Below are positions 14,773-23,096 of a DNA stretch of 23,495 bases, piece by piece. The DNA is from Lachnospiraceae bacterium (GTDB taxonomy: Bacteria > Bacillota > Clostridia > Lachnospirales > Lachnospiraceae), in NCBI GenBank assembly GCA_900766575.1, contig CAAFVW010000157.1, forward strand, positions 1 to 23,495, given 5' to 3'. The notes under the pieces are model-generated. The model was not told the origin of the DNA. It did no database searches and saw only the letters and a list, made by a program, of their open reading frames with translations. The translations under genes were made by a program, and so were the position numbers. Every line of letters starts with the position of its first letter. The stretch's first letter is position 1.

Positions 14773-17700
14773 TTAAAACCGGATTGTCTGTCCCTGTCTG
14801 ATCTTATTGATGTCTTTGATCTGCGGATTCTTGCGGATCAGTTCTGTCAGTGAAATTCTATGCTTGGCTGCTATTTGGGAAAGGGTATTCCCTGCTTTCA
14901 CAATATAACCGTTACCTACATACACTACTGTCTCTTTCACAGCTTCCGCTGTAACCGTTGTACGATACTCTCCTCCACAGATCAGTGCAAACATTGCCTG
15001 TCCGGCTTCCGTGATACGGAAGGAACCACAGTATTCCCACCGCCCGCTTTCTGTATTCCGGCGGTACAGATTTGCATATTTTCCGGCATTCTCCATGCCC
15101 ATGGCAACATGAAGATTGACCGGTATTGCAAAGCTTCCGGTATCTTTTACTGTGATGCGGTCACCGTCTCTTTTCGCCGTCAGATCAATATTCTGCAGTC
15201 CCATCAGATCCACATTTTTCAGACTCTGGCCGCTGATACTCAGAGCCAATCCGTTTCCGCTGTGGAAAGCAATCGTTACTTTCGAGCCACGAATGCTGTT
15301 CAATACGGCTACCGGTACTTTCGTCTCTCCGGTGCTTACAAAATTCAGGTTTCCGCCCGCATCCTTTTCTTTTGCTGCGGTGGTCTGTACCTGTACTTCC
15401 GTCCAGTTCACAACGATCTCTTCTGCGGAAGAATCGCTGTTGCCGGAATCTGAGGCCTTACTGTTGTCCTTGCTGTCATCTGTTTTCGGTGCTTCCGGCT
15501 GGGAAGTCTCAGGTTTCGGATTCTCGGGCTTGGATTCCTCCGGTGTGGGAGTTCCGGGTGTTGGGACTTCCGGTGTCGGATCTTCCGGAGCCGGATCTTC
15601 CGGAGCCGGATCTTCCGGAGCCGGATCTTCCGGAGCCGGATCTTCCGGAGCCGGATCTTCCGGAGCTGGATCTTCCGGAGCCGGATCTTCTCTCTTTATA
15701 GGAGATTTTTTGGTAAAGATCAGTCCGTTGGCATCCGCCTGTGCCAGAAGTGCTTCTTCTGCGGTAAATGCTTCAATGCCGTCAAAGTAGATTACGGAAT
15801 CCACTGTCCAGTCTCCGGTATGTCCCTCAGGAATGATGGAGTTACACCAGATGGCGAATCTGGTAATCTTCGCGGTATTCAGGGTTCCATTCTGTTTCCC
15901 CCTGAAGGAATTGAACGGAATCGTCACATAGTTTGCTTCTGTTCCTTTGACGAAATCGCTTAAATAAACTTCAAATTCTTCTCCGGAATCGTCTGCCAGC
16001 TGGATGACCAGCTTCTGTCCCATGCCGTCCGGATCCACCCACAGGGTGATGGCATTGTATGCAGAAAGATCAATATCCTCCAGCGTCTTATTCTGTCCGG
16101 TCCATACTTCACTCTTTGCCGTGCTCAGATGATAGTGCAACGCACCTCCGTAGGCACCGTCAGCCTTATGGTCACTGCTCAGTGTGAAGGAAGAACTGCA
16201 TCCCCCTGCAGAGTTCTCGGTGTAGGAACTCTGTAACAGCCCGTCGCTGCCTGCATAGTAATCAAAATTGTCGATCACATTGGCTGCCGCTTTGTCCTTA
16301 TCCTTTCCAAGACTTATATTTTTCACTGTGGCAAGTACTTTACCGTCTGCCACCAAAGATACAGTGGCTGTGTCCGTCTGTCCGATCTCCTGTAACATCT
16401 GTGCAGTGAATGCTGCCACATATTCACGAATGTTGCCTTCCACTTTCGCTGCTTCAACGGTGATCTCTTTGCCGTTTACATAATTCTTCACAACAAAGCT
16501 TACGTTCTCTGCATTCTTCACACTGGCACGGAACAATGTCTCTTCCTTGATGGCTGCCAATTCAAAAGGAGCGATCAGATAGCCCTGTGCCATATCATAA
16601 GTCGTGCCTTCCACGAATCCCATTTTGCCATAGAAATTGGTTCCGTTGCCGAAAATACTGTTTTCGCTGTTGTAGAACGCAATAAATTCATTGATCAGTT
16701 CTTGACCGTAGGTATCGTTATACTTATAGGGTACATAGAAATTGGTGTCACCAAAATTTGCCCATACCAGCCAGTAAGGCATATCGTATTCCGCTGCAAT
16801 GTCACTTACCTGCTGATACCAATTGTGTCCCACAATGGGATTGCCGGTCACTAACAGTCCTTCGTAATCGGAGCCGTCCTTCTTCATAGCGCGGACGCCG
16901 GTCTCGGAGATTGCTGCCACTTTTCCTTTTTCCGTCGCCAGATCACTTACGACCTGACAGGTAGTCTTCAGATTCTTGAAAAAGCTGTCATCAAAGGCAG
17001 CAGGATAAGTGCTGTAATCATCATAGTAGTCAAATGCCAGCACATCCACGTACTCATCCCCGGGATAGCGGGTCAGATACTCTTCCGCTCCGGATATGGG
17101 TCCGTTGGGAGAGTATACATAGATCAGGTTGTGGACACCCTTGCTCTGGAGATACTCCTGAGTGTAACACCACAGGCTCTTGTAGGTCTCCACACTGGTG
17201 GAAGATCCCCACCAGAACCAGCTTCCGGTATTCTCATGATAAGGACGGAACAGTACCGGAATGTTATCCTGCTGCAGGGCACCTGCATACTCGGCAATAA
17301 TATCCAGATATGCGGTGAAGCGGTCATTATAGGCACCGCCGGGCAGAATCTGTTCTGCACAGTTGTTGGAAGTATCCTTTGCCTCAGAGAAATCACATGC
17401 CGTGAAATCATAGCTTCCATCTGCATTGACTTTGATCTTCTCATTAGTGAAATTCGGCATATGGGTGGAAAGAGTAATGATGGCTCCCTGTCCTGCCGCC
17501 TGCTTACTGTATGCGATTGCCTGTTCCAGAGCGGCATTTTCATCTGCAATACCAAGTTCTGCTCCGGTCAGTGCCAGGCTGTCAATACCGTACAGACCGC
17601 TGACGCTTCCGGTGATCTCTCTGACATCGCCTTCAGTGGCCGTGCTGCTGACCATTTTATTGATGTCATTCTCATGTCCGAACAATACCTGATCACTCTC

Positions 17701-19407
17701 CCGCAGTGCCATCAGATAGGCATACAGTGCGGTTGCGGATGCTCCGGCATTTGCATCGGAAAGTCTTACCTGGGTTGGTGCATGGGAAATATCCGCCTGT
17801 GTACCGTCAGCATTCGGAGTTGCCGTGATCTTCACATAATCTCCTGCCGCACTGTACTGGCTTAATGTGATATTGTCCACATAGACACTGCCCACAAATT
17901 CTGTATTGACTCCTACGAAACCGATGGTCATATCTGCCAGTCCCTTGTCCGTCGGGGAGAATTTCACCTGTACCTTTGCCCGGATCATGCCGTCTGACAG
18001 GGTCTCTTCCTCCGTGATCTCCGCCTCGCTGTTGATACCGGAGTTGGAAAAGATCTTAATCTTACTGCCGGACATGGCTGCAGGATAATAATAATCGAAG
18101 TTCAGCAGATTATATGCGGAAACGTCAAAACTGCCCGCAAATCTGTTCTCCAGCTTTGCCTCACTCCAGCTGTAGCTGCCCATACCGGTGTAGTCCAGAT
18201 CTACTTTCATCATTTTGGAACCGTTGTACTCCACTACGGTATTGGCAATGCTGTTGTCGTACTGCCATACACCGCCGTTCCCCCAGTCATCACAGGTGCC
18301 ATCCTCAAAATCGTCGATGACACTGGGGTCCTTCTCGGGCATAGGTGTCTCACCGGAAGACTGCTTATCGTACAGTCTGATATTCTCGATGTATATGTTT
18401 CCTGTGTAATCACACAAATATCCTGCCAGCTTGATAAGAGTTGTCTTTACCGCGCCAGCCTCAATATTACCGCCAAAGTCAAAACGAATCGTCGCACTGC
18501 GGTAACCGTCTGCTGCCTCGCCAAAGCTGTCTATCGTAAGTTCCGGAATATTGGCTGCCTCCGTCCATGTCCATTTATCTCCGACCTTGGCAACGCACTG
18601 CACTTTTAAGCAGTTGGCAAACTGTGCGGCTTCCGGAACCAGTACATCCATGGTCAGATACGCCCCATTATGGAGTGCCTCCTCTGTGGTAATACCGATC
18701 TCGAACTCTCCCTGATCGCTCCAGTCACTGGAAGGATCGAAAGTTATTTCTTTGCCATAGACATGCTGTCTGTCCGCCCGTTCTGCCACCAGTACATCCG
18801 TAGTCTCACCCTGGTCACCGCCATTTTCCTGCTTCTCTCCATCGGTGAGCACTACATTGGCTATATAGACCGCACCGGAATAATTGCACTGATATCCGGC
18901 TAACTTCAGCGTAAACTGTGCCAATGCATCCGCCTCCACACCGGCTCCGAATGCATAGGTTACCGTTGCCTTGCGATACCCGTTCTCTGCTTCCCCAAAG
19001 CTGTCCTGCGTAAGTTCCGCAATGCTGTCCGCCTCTGTCCAGGTCCAGTCGCTTCCGATTCTTGCCACACCCTGAATCTTAATGATACCGTCGTAAGCAG
19101 CTTCCGGTACCAGTACATCCATGGTCACCGTTGCTCCTCTGTTCAGGGCTTCTTCGGTAGTCAGTGCAATGTTAAATTCCCCCTTATCATCCCAGTCCTT
19201 GGTATTGTCAAAGGTGATATCCTGTCCATAGACCTTTACCATTTTGGAGTTTTCTGCCTCTTCCGCATCTCTTTCTGCAGCCCCATCGCCTACTGTCTGT
19301 GTAACCGCTTCTTCTGCCCGAACCACAATGAGTGCCGATTCGCAGACACTGGAAGCCAGCATGACTGCTGTTAATAACAAGGCTCCTACTCTCAGCTTAT
19401 TTTTCAT
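14773..19407 (-). CDS. Secreted multidomain GH26 beta-mannanase with carbohydrate-binding modules and C-terminal LysM
   Basis: Predicted to cut beta-1,4-mannan outside the cell. The 1544 residues read: signal peptide (1-31, cleavage near VRA-EE); two tandem modules of about 137 residues (56-192 and 215-350) sharing TMDVLVPEAA and WTWTEA; a third beta-rich module (361-515, VIDDFEDG); the GH26 catalytic domain (about 553-929) with acid/base Glu725 in RPYHENTGSWFWWG and nucleophile Glu835 in AISETGVR; an Ig-like stretch (930-1030); a CBM23-like module (1046-1212, NVIDNFDYYAGSDGL); an EDPAP-repeat linker (1234-1310); an unassigned domain (about 1313-1490); and LysM (1501-1544, YIVKAGNTLSQIAAKH). 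LysM would hold it to peptidoglycan; there is no LPXTG. AAGGAGAGAAGG precedes the ATG. Both catalytic glutamates are present. Exact CBM families are uncertain. Confidence 0.93.
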   Translation of the reverse strand: MKNKLRVGALLLTAVMLASSVCESALIVVRAEEAVTQTVGDGAAERDAEEAENSKMVKVYGQDITFDNTKDWDDKGEFNIALTTEEALNRGATVTMDVLVPEAAYDGIIKIQGVARIGSDWTWTEADSIAELTQDSFGEAENGYRKATVTYAFGAGVEADALAQFTLKLAGYQCNYSGAVYIANVVLTDGEKQENGGDQGETTDVLVAERADRQHVYGKEITFDPSSDWSDQGEFEIGITTEEALHNGAYLTMDVLVPEAAQFANCLKVQCVAKVGDKWTWTEAANIPELTIDSFGEAADGYRSATIRFDFGGNIEAGAVKTTLIKLAGYLCDYTGNIYIENIRLYDKQSSGETPMPEKDPSVIDDFEDGTCDDWGNGGVWQYDNSIANTVVEYNGSKMMKVDLDYTGMGSYSWSEAKLENRFAGSFDVSAYNLLNFDYYYPAAMSGSKIKIFSNSGINSEAEITEEETLSDGMIRAKVQVKFSPTDKGLADMTIGFVGVNTEFVGSVYVDNITLSQYSAAGDYVKITATPNADGTQADISHAPTQVRLSDANAGASATALYAYLMALRESDQVLFGHENDINKMVSSTATEGDVREITGSVSGLYGIDSLALTGAELGIADENAALEQAIAYSKQAAGQGAIITLSTHMPNFTNEKIKVNADGSYDFTACDFSEAKDTSNNCAEQILPGGAYNDRFTAYLDIIAEYAGALQQDNIPVLFRPYHENTGSWFWWGSSTSVETYKSLWCYTQEYLQSKGVHNLIYVYSPNGPISGAEEYLTRYPGDEYVDVLAFDYYDDYSTYPAAFDDSFFKNLKTTCQVVSDLATEKGKVAAISETGVRAMKKDGSDYEGLLVTGNPIVGHNWYQQVSDIAAEYDMPYWLVWANFGDTNFYVPYKYNDTYGQELINEFIAFYNSENSIFGNGTNFYGKMGFVEGTTYDMAQGYLIAPFELAAIKEETLFRASVKNAENVSFVVKNYVNGKEITVEAAKVEGNIREYVAAFTAQMLQEIGQTDTATVSLVADGKVLATVKNISLGKDKDKAAANVIDNFDYYAGSDGLLQSSYTENSAGGCSSSFTLSSDHKADGAYGGALHYHLSTAKSEVWTGQNKTLEDIDLSAYNAITLWVDPDGMGQKLVIQLADDSGEEFEVYLSDFVKGTEANYVTIPFNSFRGKQNGTLNTAKITRFAIWCNSIIPEGHTGDWTVDSVIYFDGIEAFTAEEALLAQADANGLIFTKKSPIKREDPAPEDPAPEDPAPEDPAPEDPAPEDPAPEDPAPEDPTPEVPTPGTPTPEESKPENPKPETSQPEAPKTDDSKDNSKASDSGNSDSSAEEIVVNWTEVQVQTTAAKEKDAGGNLNFVSTGETKVPVAVLNSIRGSKVTIAFHSGNGLALSISGQSLKNVDLMGLQNIDLTAKRDGDRITVKDTGSFAIPVNLHVAMGMENAGKYANLYRRNTESGRWEYCGSFRITEAGQAMFALICGGEYRTTVTAEAVKETVVYVGNGYIVKAGNTLSQIAAKHRISLTELIRKNPQIKDINKIRQGQTIRF
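15586..15690. repeat. Seven tandem 15-base repeats in the mannanase linker
   Basis: Seven head-to-tail copies of a 15-base unit (CGGAGCCGGATCTTC on the plus strand) encode EDPAP on the minus strand. Six are identical and one differs at a single base (GCC to GCT). Flanking copies grade into EDPTP and EVPTP. Near-perfect DNA identity suggests recent expansion by slippage. Confidence 0.95.
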
Positions 19408-19499
19408 TATTTACCTTCTCTCCTTGATATTTTGCGAGAATAAAGGGGCGCCTTCCTGTATTCTCTGTCTAATTCAAGGATAGCAAATATTCTGAATTT

Positions 19500-19546
19500 T
19501 GTACATTGTTGCTAATTTACGAATTTAGTTTTTATTAATGTACATT
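19500..19546. promoter_or_regulatory. Paired TGTACATT motifs upstream of the mannanase gene
   Basis: TGTACATT occurs at 19500-19507 and 19539-19546, same orientation, 39 bases apart; the second extends to the 10-base palindrome AATGTACATT (19537-19546). They lie 93-139 bases before the GH26 start, where an operator would be expected. Chance is possible in this AT-rich DNA and no regulator is identified. I found no convincing sigma-A promoter for the gene; weak candidates are TTAGCA-17-GAATAT and TTGCTA-17-GAATAC. Confidence 0.25.
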
Positions 19547-19600
19547 TCGCCTAATTAAATAGCTTAATTTTAATTAAATTAATCTTTTTTGACTAATTTA

Positions 19601-19842
19601 ATCGAGTAGGAGTCTAACCCTTAGTTGATCAGCCGACCTCTCACACCACCGTGCGTACCGTTCGGTACACGGCGGTTCTCCAGTTTTCACAAACTGTTAG
19701 ATAATAGTTTTCTGCTACATGTAATTTCTTTCGCTTTCCACTGTTCAAGTCCCAGTGCTTTAAGCATGCAATACTTTGTCTTGATCTTCTTCCATTGTTT
19801 CCAATAAACCGCTCTTTTTCTGCGCCTTTGGTGCAAATAATT
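19601..19842 (-). mobile_element. Group II intron remnant (maturase tail and domains V-VI)
   Basis: On the minus strand one frame reads RRRKRAVYWKQWKKIKTKYC then MLKALGLEQWKAKEI, the maturase X-domain region of a group II intron reverse transcriptase, before losing frame. A second frame then resumes as YYLTVCEN. Next comes a domain V fold at 19645-19676: 9-base-pair and 4-base-pair helices, a GAAC tetraloop and a two-base CG bulge. The sequence then runs through a degenerate domain VI to CCTACTCGAT, a typical intron 3' end, at 19601. The 5' part, including the reverse transcriptase core, is missing, so the element cannot move by itself. Confidence 0.85.
19687..19842 (-). pseudogene. Broken C-terminal fragment of group II intron reverse transcriptase/maturase
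   Basis: About 51 codons remain open, from just after an in-frame stop at 19843-19845 to a stop at 19687-19689. WKQWKKIKTKYC is the conserved maturase helix. After SRK the frame shifts: the expected YW...LTNK stretch is gone and the usual ending (YYLTVCEN) appears in another frame, which points to an internal deletion. There is no start codon or ribosome binding site, so it is not expected to be expressed. Confidence 0.8.
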
Positions 19843-19853
19843 CTAAAACAATG

Positions 19854-19900
19854 AATTCCGTACAAAAAAGTTCCATAATCAGAAATTTTTGTACGGAATT
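19854..19900. repeat. 15-base perfect inverted repeat next to the intron scar
   Basis: AATTCCGTACAAAAA (19854-19868) and its exact reverse complement (19886-19900) flank a 17-base spacer. It begins 12 bases from the end of recognisable intron sequence. No T-run follows on the minus strand, so it is a poor terminator. It could be a remnant of another small element or a DNA or RNA hairpin. Confidence 0.8.
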
Positions 19901-20125
19901 TCTTTATTTCGCTTACTCAGCGAAAATAGAGTCTGTCTACATAGAAAAATCGCATATTTTTGTATTTTTTTCGCTAATATTGGCGTTTTAAATACAAACA
20001 GAATTTTACGATTGAATCGAAAAAATTTTTTCCACTAAATTCATCATTTTGGAGTTTTTTCGAGAAACCAGTAGCCCACGTTGGGGGTAAGGGGACGTTT
20101 CACTAACTTCCCATTTACATATCTT
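19901..20125. other. AT-rich gene-less stretch downstream of homoserine dehydrogenase
   Basis: No credible gene is seen. It holds a 7-base-pair hairpin TTTCGCT/AGCGAAA (19907-19925), a near-palindrome CGCTAATATTGGCG (19974-19987), CGATTGAATCG, and long A and T runs. Nearest to the hom stop is a GC-richer patch with CCCACGTTGGGGG (about 20075-20100). No clear hom terminator is present. Together with the intron scar this is the longest stretch without a functional gene in the window. Confidence 0.6.
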
Positions 20126-21412
20126 CTAGTACACACGAATAATTCCAGAAATCTCTCTTACAACGGACATTCCCTCCATGATACGGATGGCATCATTAAA
20201 ATGTCTCTCGGTTACGAGGTCAGTGATGACCACGATCTCGGCGATGCCGTTGTGGCTGCGCTTCTGTACCATCTGGGCAATGCTGACATCATTGTTGCCA
20301 AGGACACCCGCAATATTGGCCAGCGCCCCGGCGCGGTTCTCCACCTGCAGGCGCAGGAAGAAGCGGCTCTGTGTATCTTCCACATCCAGTACCGGCAGCT
20401 TCTTGTGACTGTCGCTGCCGATCTTACCGCAGCTGCCGTAAATGATATTACGCATCACATCAATGATATCTCCAAGTACCGCACTGGCGGTAGGCATCTG
20501 CCCTGCTCCCCGTCCCATGAACATGGCATCGTCGCAGGCCTGTCCATGAACAAATACTGCATTAAAGGAGTCTCTGACTGTGGCTAGCGGATGACTGTCC
20601 GGAATCAGAGTAGGATGTACTTTGACTTCAATACCTTTGTCTGTAAGCTTTGTAATACCGAGCAGCTTAATCACATAACCGAACTCTTTTGCATACTGGA
20701 TATCCTCTGCCGTGATCTTTGTGATTCCTTCTGTATAAACCTGGGGGAACGTCACACGGGAGCTGAACGCAATGGATGCCATAATGGCAATCTTACGCCC
20801 GGCATCATATCCTTCCACATCTGCCGTAGGATCTGCTTCCGCATATCCCAGTCTGGTTGCCATATCCAGTGCCTCCTGATACCCCATGCCTTCCTCAGAC
20901 ATTTTTGTCAGAATATAATTCGTTGTACCATTGACAATTCCCATAATTTCCGTCAACTGGCTTCCTGCAAGACTCTGACGCAAAGGCCGGATGATAGGAA
21001 TCGCTCCTGCCACCGCTGCCTCAAACTGCAGGTCACATTTATTCTCTGTAGCGATTTCAAACAGCGGATCGCCGTATTCCGCTAGCAGATCCTTATTGGC
21101 TGTAACGACCTGTTTTCCGGCTTTCATAGCCTCTTCCACATAAGTTCTCGCAGGCTCGATGCCTCCCATGACCTCAATTACGATCTGGATTTCCGGATCT
21201 TTTAAAATCTCCTGCCAGTTATCTGTAAAAAGCTCCTGCGGAATTCCCTCTCGCACTTTATTGCAATTACGTACCAGAATCTTTTTGATTTCCAGTTCGG
21301 CACCTGTCTTCAGCCGGATATCCTCTTTCTGCATTCCTGCCAGCTTATATACACCGCTGCCCACGGTTCCGGCCCCTAATAATGCCGCGTATATTTTACG
21401 GTTCTCGCTCAT
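20126..21412 (-). CDS. hom: Homoserine dehydrogenase with C-terminal ACT domain
   Basis: Reduces aspartate-4-semialdehyde to homoserine, the branch point to threonine, methionine and isoleucine. The 428 residues contain the NAD(P)-binding GAGTVG (13-18), TANKDLLAEYG with Lys107, the substrate-site block NGTTNYILTKM then ADPTADVEGYDAGRK with catalytic Lys207, and a C-terminal ACT domain (about 352-428, LQVENRAGALANIAGVLG). The ACT domain usually mediates feedback inhibition by threonine. GGAG precedes the ATG at a normal distance. It is transcribed alone: there is a terminator and promoter just upstream, and thrB and thrC are not next to it in this window. Confidence 0.98.
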   Translation of the reverse strand: MSENRKIYAALLGAGTVGSGVYKLAGMQKEDIRLKTGAELEIKKILVRNCNKVREGIPQELFTDNWQEILKDPEIQIVIEVMGGIEPARTYVEEAMKAGKQVVTANKDLLAEYGDPLFEIATENKCDLQFEAAVAGAIPIIRPLRQSLAGSQLTEIMGIVNGTTNYILTKMSEEGMGYQEALDMATRLGYAEADPTADVEGYDAGRKIAIMASIAFSSRVTFPQVYTEGITKITAEDIQYAKEFGYVIKLLGITKLTDKGIEVKVHPTLIPDSHPLATVRDSFNAVFVHGQACDDAMFMGRGAGQMPTASAVLGDIIDVMRNIIYGSCGKIGSDSHKKLPVLDVEDTQSRFFLRLQVENRAGALANIAGVLGNNDVSIAQMVQKRSHNGIAEIVVITDLVTERHFNDAIRIMEGMSVVREISGIIRVY

Positions 21413-21508
21413 TGTTTTCTCCTCTCACCCTGCCATAACAGATGCCTATTCCTTCTGTTACCATGCATCCTCATGTATCTGTGCAGTTTCAAAATATAGC
21501 TATGTTTC

Positions 21509-21536
21509 ATTATAACAAAAACCGTTCATAACGCAA
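21509..21536 (-). promoter_or_regulatory. Predicted promoter of hom
   Basis: On the minus strand a perfect -10 TATAAT (21509-21514) with an extended TGT in front lies 16 bases after TTGCGT (21531-21536). The start would be near 21502, giving a leader of about 90 bases that contains a perfect 7-base-pair hairpin TAACAGA/TCTGTTA (21436-21460). The leader is too short for a T-box. Confidence 0.75.
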
Positions 21537-21537
21537 C

Positions 21538-21564
21538 AAAAACCGTCCTGTCCGGACGGTTTTT
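21538..21564. terminator. Intrinsic terminator after the PPK2 gene
   Basis: AAAAACCGTCC pairs perfectly with GGACGGTTTTT around a five-base loop, and the minus strand ends in TTTTTGTT. It lies 33 bases past the PPK2 stop and immediately before the hom promoter. Confidence 0.88.
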
Positions 21565-21596
21565 GCCATATCTTCTTTCTTGCTCATATTGCCTTT

Positions 21597-23066
21597 CTAT
21601 TCCAGTGCCTTTTCCAGTTCCGCAATGACAATCTTCAATGCTTTGATCCGTGCATATTTTTTATCCACGGATTCCAGAATATGCCAGGGAGCATATTCCG
21701 TACTGGTCTTCTGAAGCATTTCATTTACGGCATCCTCATACTGATCCCATTTGTCTCGGTTACGCCAGTCCTCATCCGTGATCTTCCACTGTTTCTCCGG
21801 CGTATTCTGTCTCTCCGTAAAACGCTCCAACTGGGTATCCTTATCGATCTGCACCCAGAACTTGATGATCACAGCTCCCCACTGGGACAGTTCTTTCTCG
21901 AACTCGTTAATCTCATTATAGGCTCTCTGCCAGTCATTGGTACTGCAAAAACCTTCCAGCCGTTCTACCATGACGCGTCCGTACCATGTGCGGTCAAAAA
22001 TAGCAATATGTCCGGTCTTGGGAAGTCTCGTCCAGAAGCGCCACAGGTAATGTCTTGCTTTCTCATGCGGTTCCGGGCTGGCGATTGGGTGCACCTCGTA
22101 GCCTCTGGGATCCAATGCACCGGCAATCCGCTTGATATTGCCGCCCTTACCGGCCGCATCCCACCCTTCGTAGGCAATGACTACAGGAATCTTCTTGCGA
22201 TACAGGCGGTAATGAAGAGCATTCAGCCTCTTCTGCAGATGACGCAGTTCTTTCTTGTATTCCTCCTCGGAGATTTCCTTGTCCAGTTCCACCTCAGACA
22301 GCTTCGGCATCTTCACCAGTGGGAATACATTCTGCAAAATAGGCACAGCAAGGCTCTCATTCTGCATGGCCACATGAATACCGCTGCATAATGTCTCCAG
22401 CACTTGCAATTCCGCCCACTTTTTGTCTCCGGAATCTATGATGTACCAGGGAGCTACGGAAGCGTTCGTATCTGTGAGGTATTTGTCGAAGACTTCCTCA
22501 CATTTGTCATAATGCTTGTTCTGCCACCAGTCGTTCTCGCCCACACGCCATGCGGTATCTTTGCTGGCTTCCAGTTCTTCCAAACGCTTTTTCTGCTCCT
22601 TTTTCCCGATCTGGAAAAAGAGCTTCAGCACCAGATAACCGTTGTCCGTCAGTTGTCTTTCAAAGCGTTTGATGCTCTCAATGCGCTCCGCATACTGCTT
22701 ATCCGACAGTTCGCCCCGAAGTCTTCCCTTCGTCACCTCATCCATCCAGCCGGAATCCAGGAACTCGAACTTGCCGGCTTCCGGAATTTTTACAAAGTAC
22801 CGATACAGGAAAGGCTTCCGCTTCTCTTCCTCCGTCGGTGCGGACATGGAAGCCACCTTGAAGAATCTGGGATCGATATTTTTAATAATTCCACCGATGG
22901 TACTGCCCTTGCCTGCCGCACCCCAGCCCTCGATCAGCACCAGCACCGGGAGCTTATGCTCCTTGATCTGCATCTGGAGTCTTAAAAGCTCCTCCTGCGC
23001 TGCATCCAGTCGTTTGTCCAGTTCCTCTTTGTCCGGCTTTGCCGCCGGGATCCACTGTTTCAGCAT
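21597..23066 (-). CDS. pap: Two-domain PPK2-family polyphosphate:AMP phosphotransferase
   Basis: The start is set at 23066 (MLKQWIPAAK), seven bases after AGGGTGG; an ATG ten codons earlier has no ribosome binding site. The 489 residues are two fused PPK2 units. The first has P-loop EGWGAAGKGS (46-55) but DSGWMDE (104-110) where PPK2 has DRSWYGR, so it is degenerate. The second has YEGWDAAGKGGN (about 299-310), a lid SPEPHEKARHYLWRFW and intact FDRTWYGRV (about 357-365). Fused PPK2 enzymes of this layout transfer phosphate from polyphosphate to AMP, making ADP, with the C-terminal half catalytic. This suggests AMP recycling; the exact nucleotide preference is inferred from architecture. Confidence 0.92.
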   Translation of the reverse strand: MLKQWIPAAKPDKEELDKRLDAAQEELLRLQMQIKEHKLPVLVLIEGWGAAGKGSTIGGIIKNIDPRFFKVASMSAPTEEEKRKPFLYRYFVKIPEAGKFEFLDSGWMDEVTKGRLRGELSDKQYAERIESIKRFERQLTDNGYLVLKLFFQIGKKEQKKRLEELEASKDTAWRVGENDWWQNKHYDKCEEVFDKYLTDTNASVAPWYIIDSGDKKWAELQVLETLCSGIHVAMQNESLAVPILQNVFPLVKMPKLSEVELDKEISEEEYKKELRHLQKRLNALHYRLYRKKIPVVIAYEGWDAAGKGGNIKRIAGALDPRGYEVHPIASPEPHEKARHYLWRFWTRLPKTGHIAIFDRTWYGRVMVERLEGFCSTNDWQRAYNEINEFEKELSQWGAVIIKFWVQIDKDTQLERFTERQNTPEKQWKITDEDWRNRDKWDQYEDAVNEMLQKTSTEYAPWHILESVDKKYARIKALKIVIAELEKALE

Positions 23067-23096
23067 ACTGTAACCACCCTTTCCAGAAATCCTCAT

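Noticed and set aside
15116..15790. Long plus-strand open frame encoding SGAGS repeats opposite the mannanase linker
   Set aside because: It is the antisense reading of the 15-base repeat and its surroundings; there is no ribosome binding site or family match and the minus strand encodes a clear protein.
19641..19865. 74-codon minus-strand open frame ending in RTAVYRTVRTVV
   Set aside because: It reads the intron maturase remnant out of frame and runs into domain V RNA; this peptide is a by-product of group II intron sequence, not a gene.
21413..21502. Possible T-box or other riboswitch in the hom leader
   Set aside because: The leader is about 90 bases, has no T-box sequence or terminator, and shows only a small hairpin.
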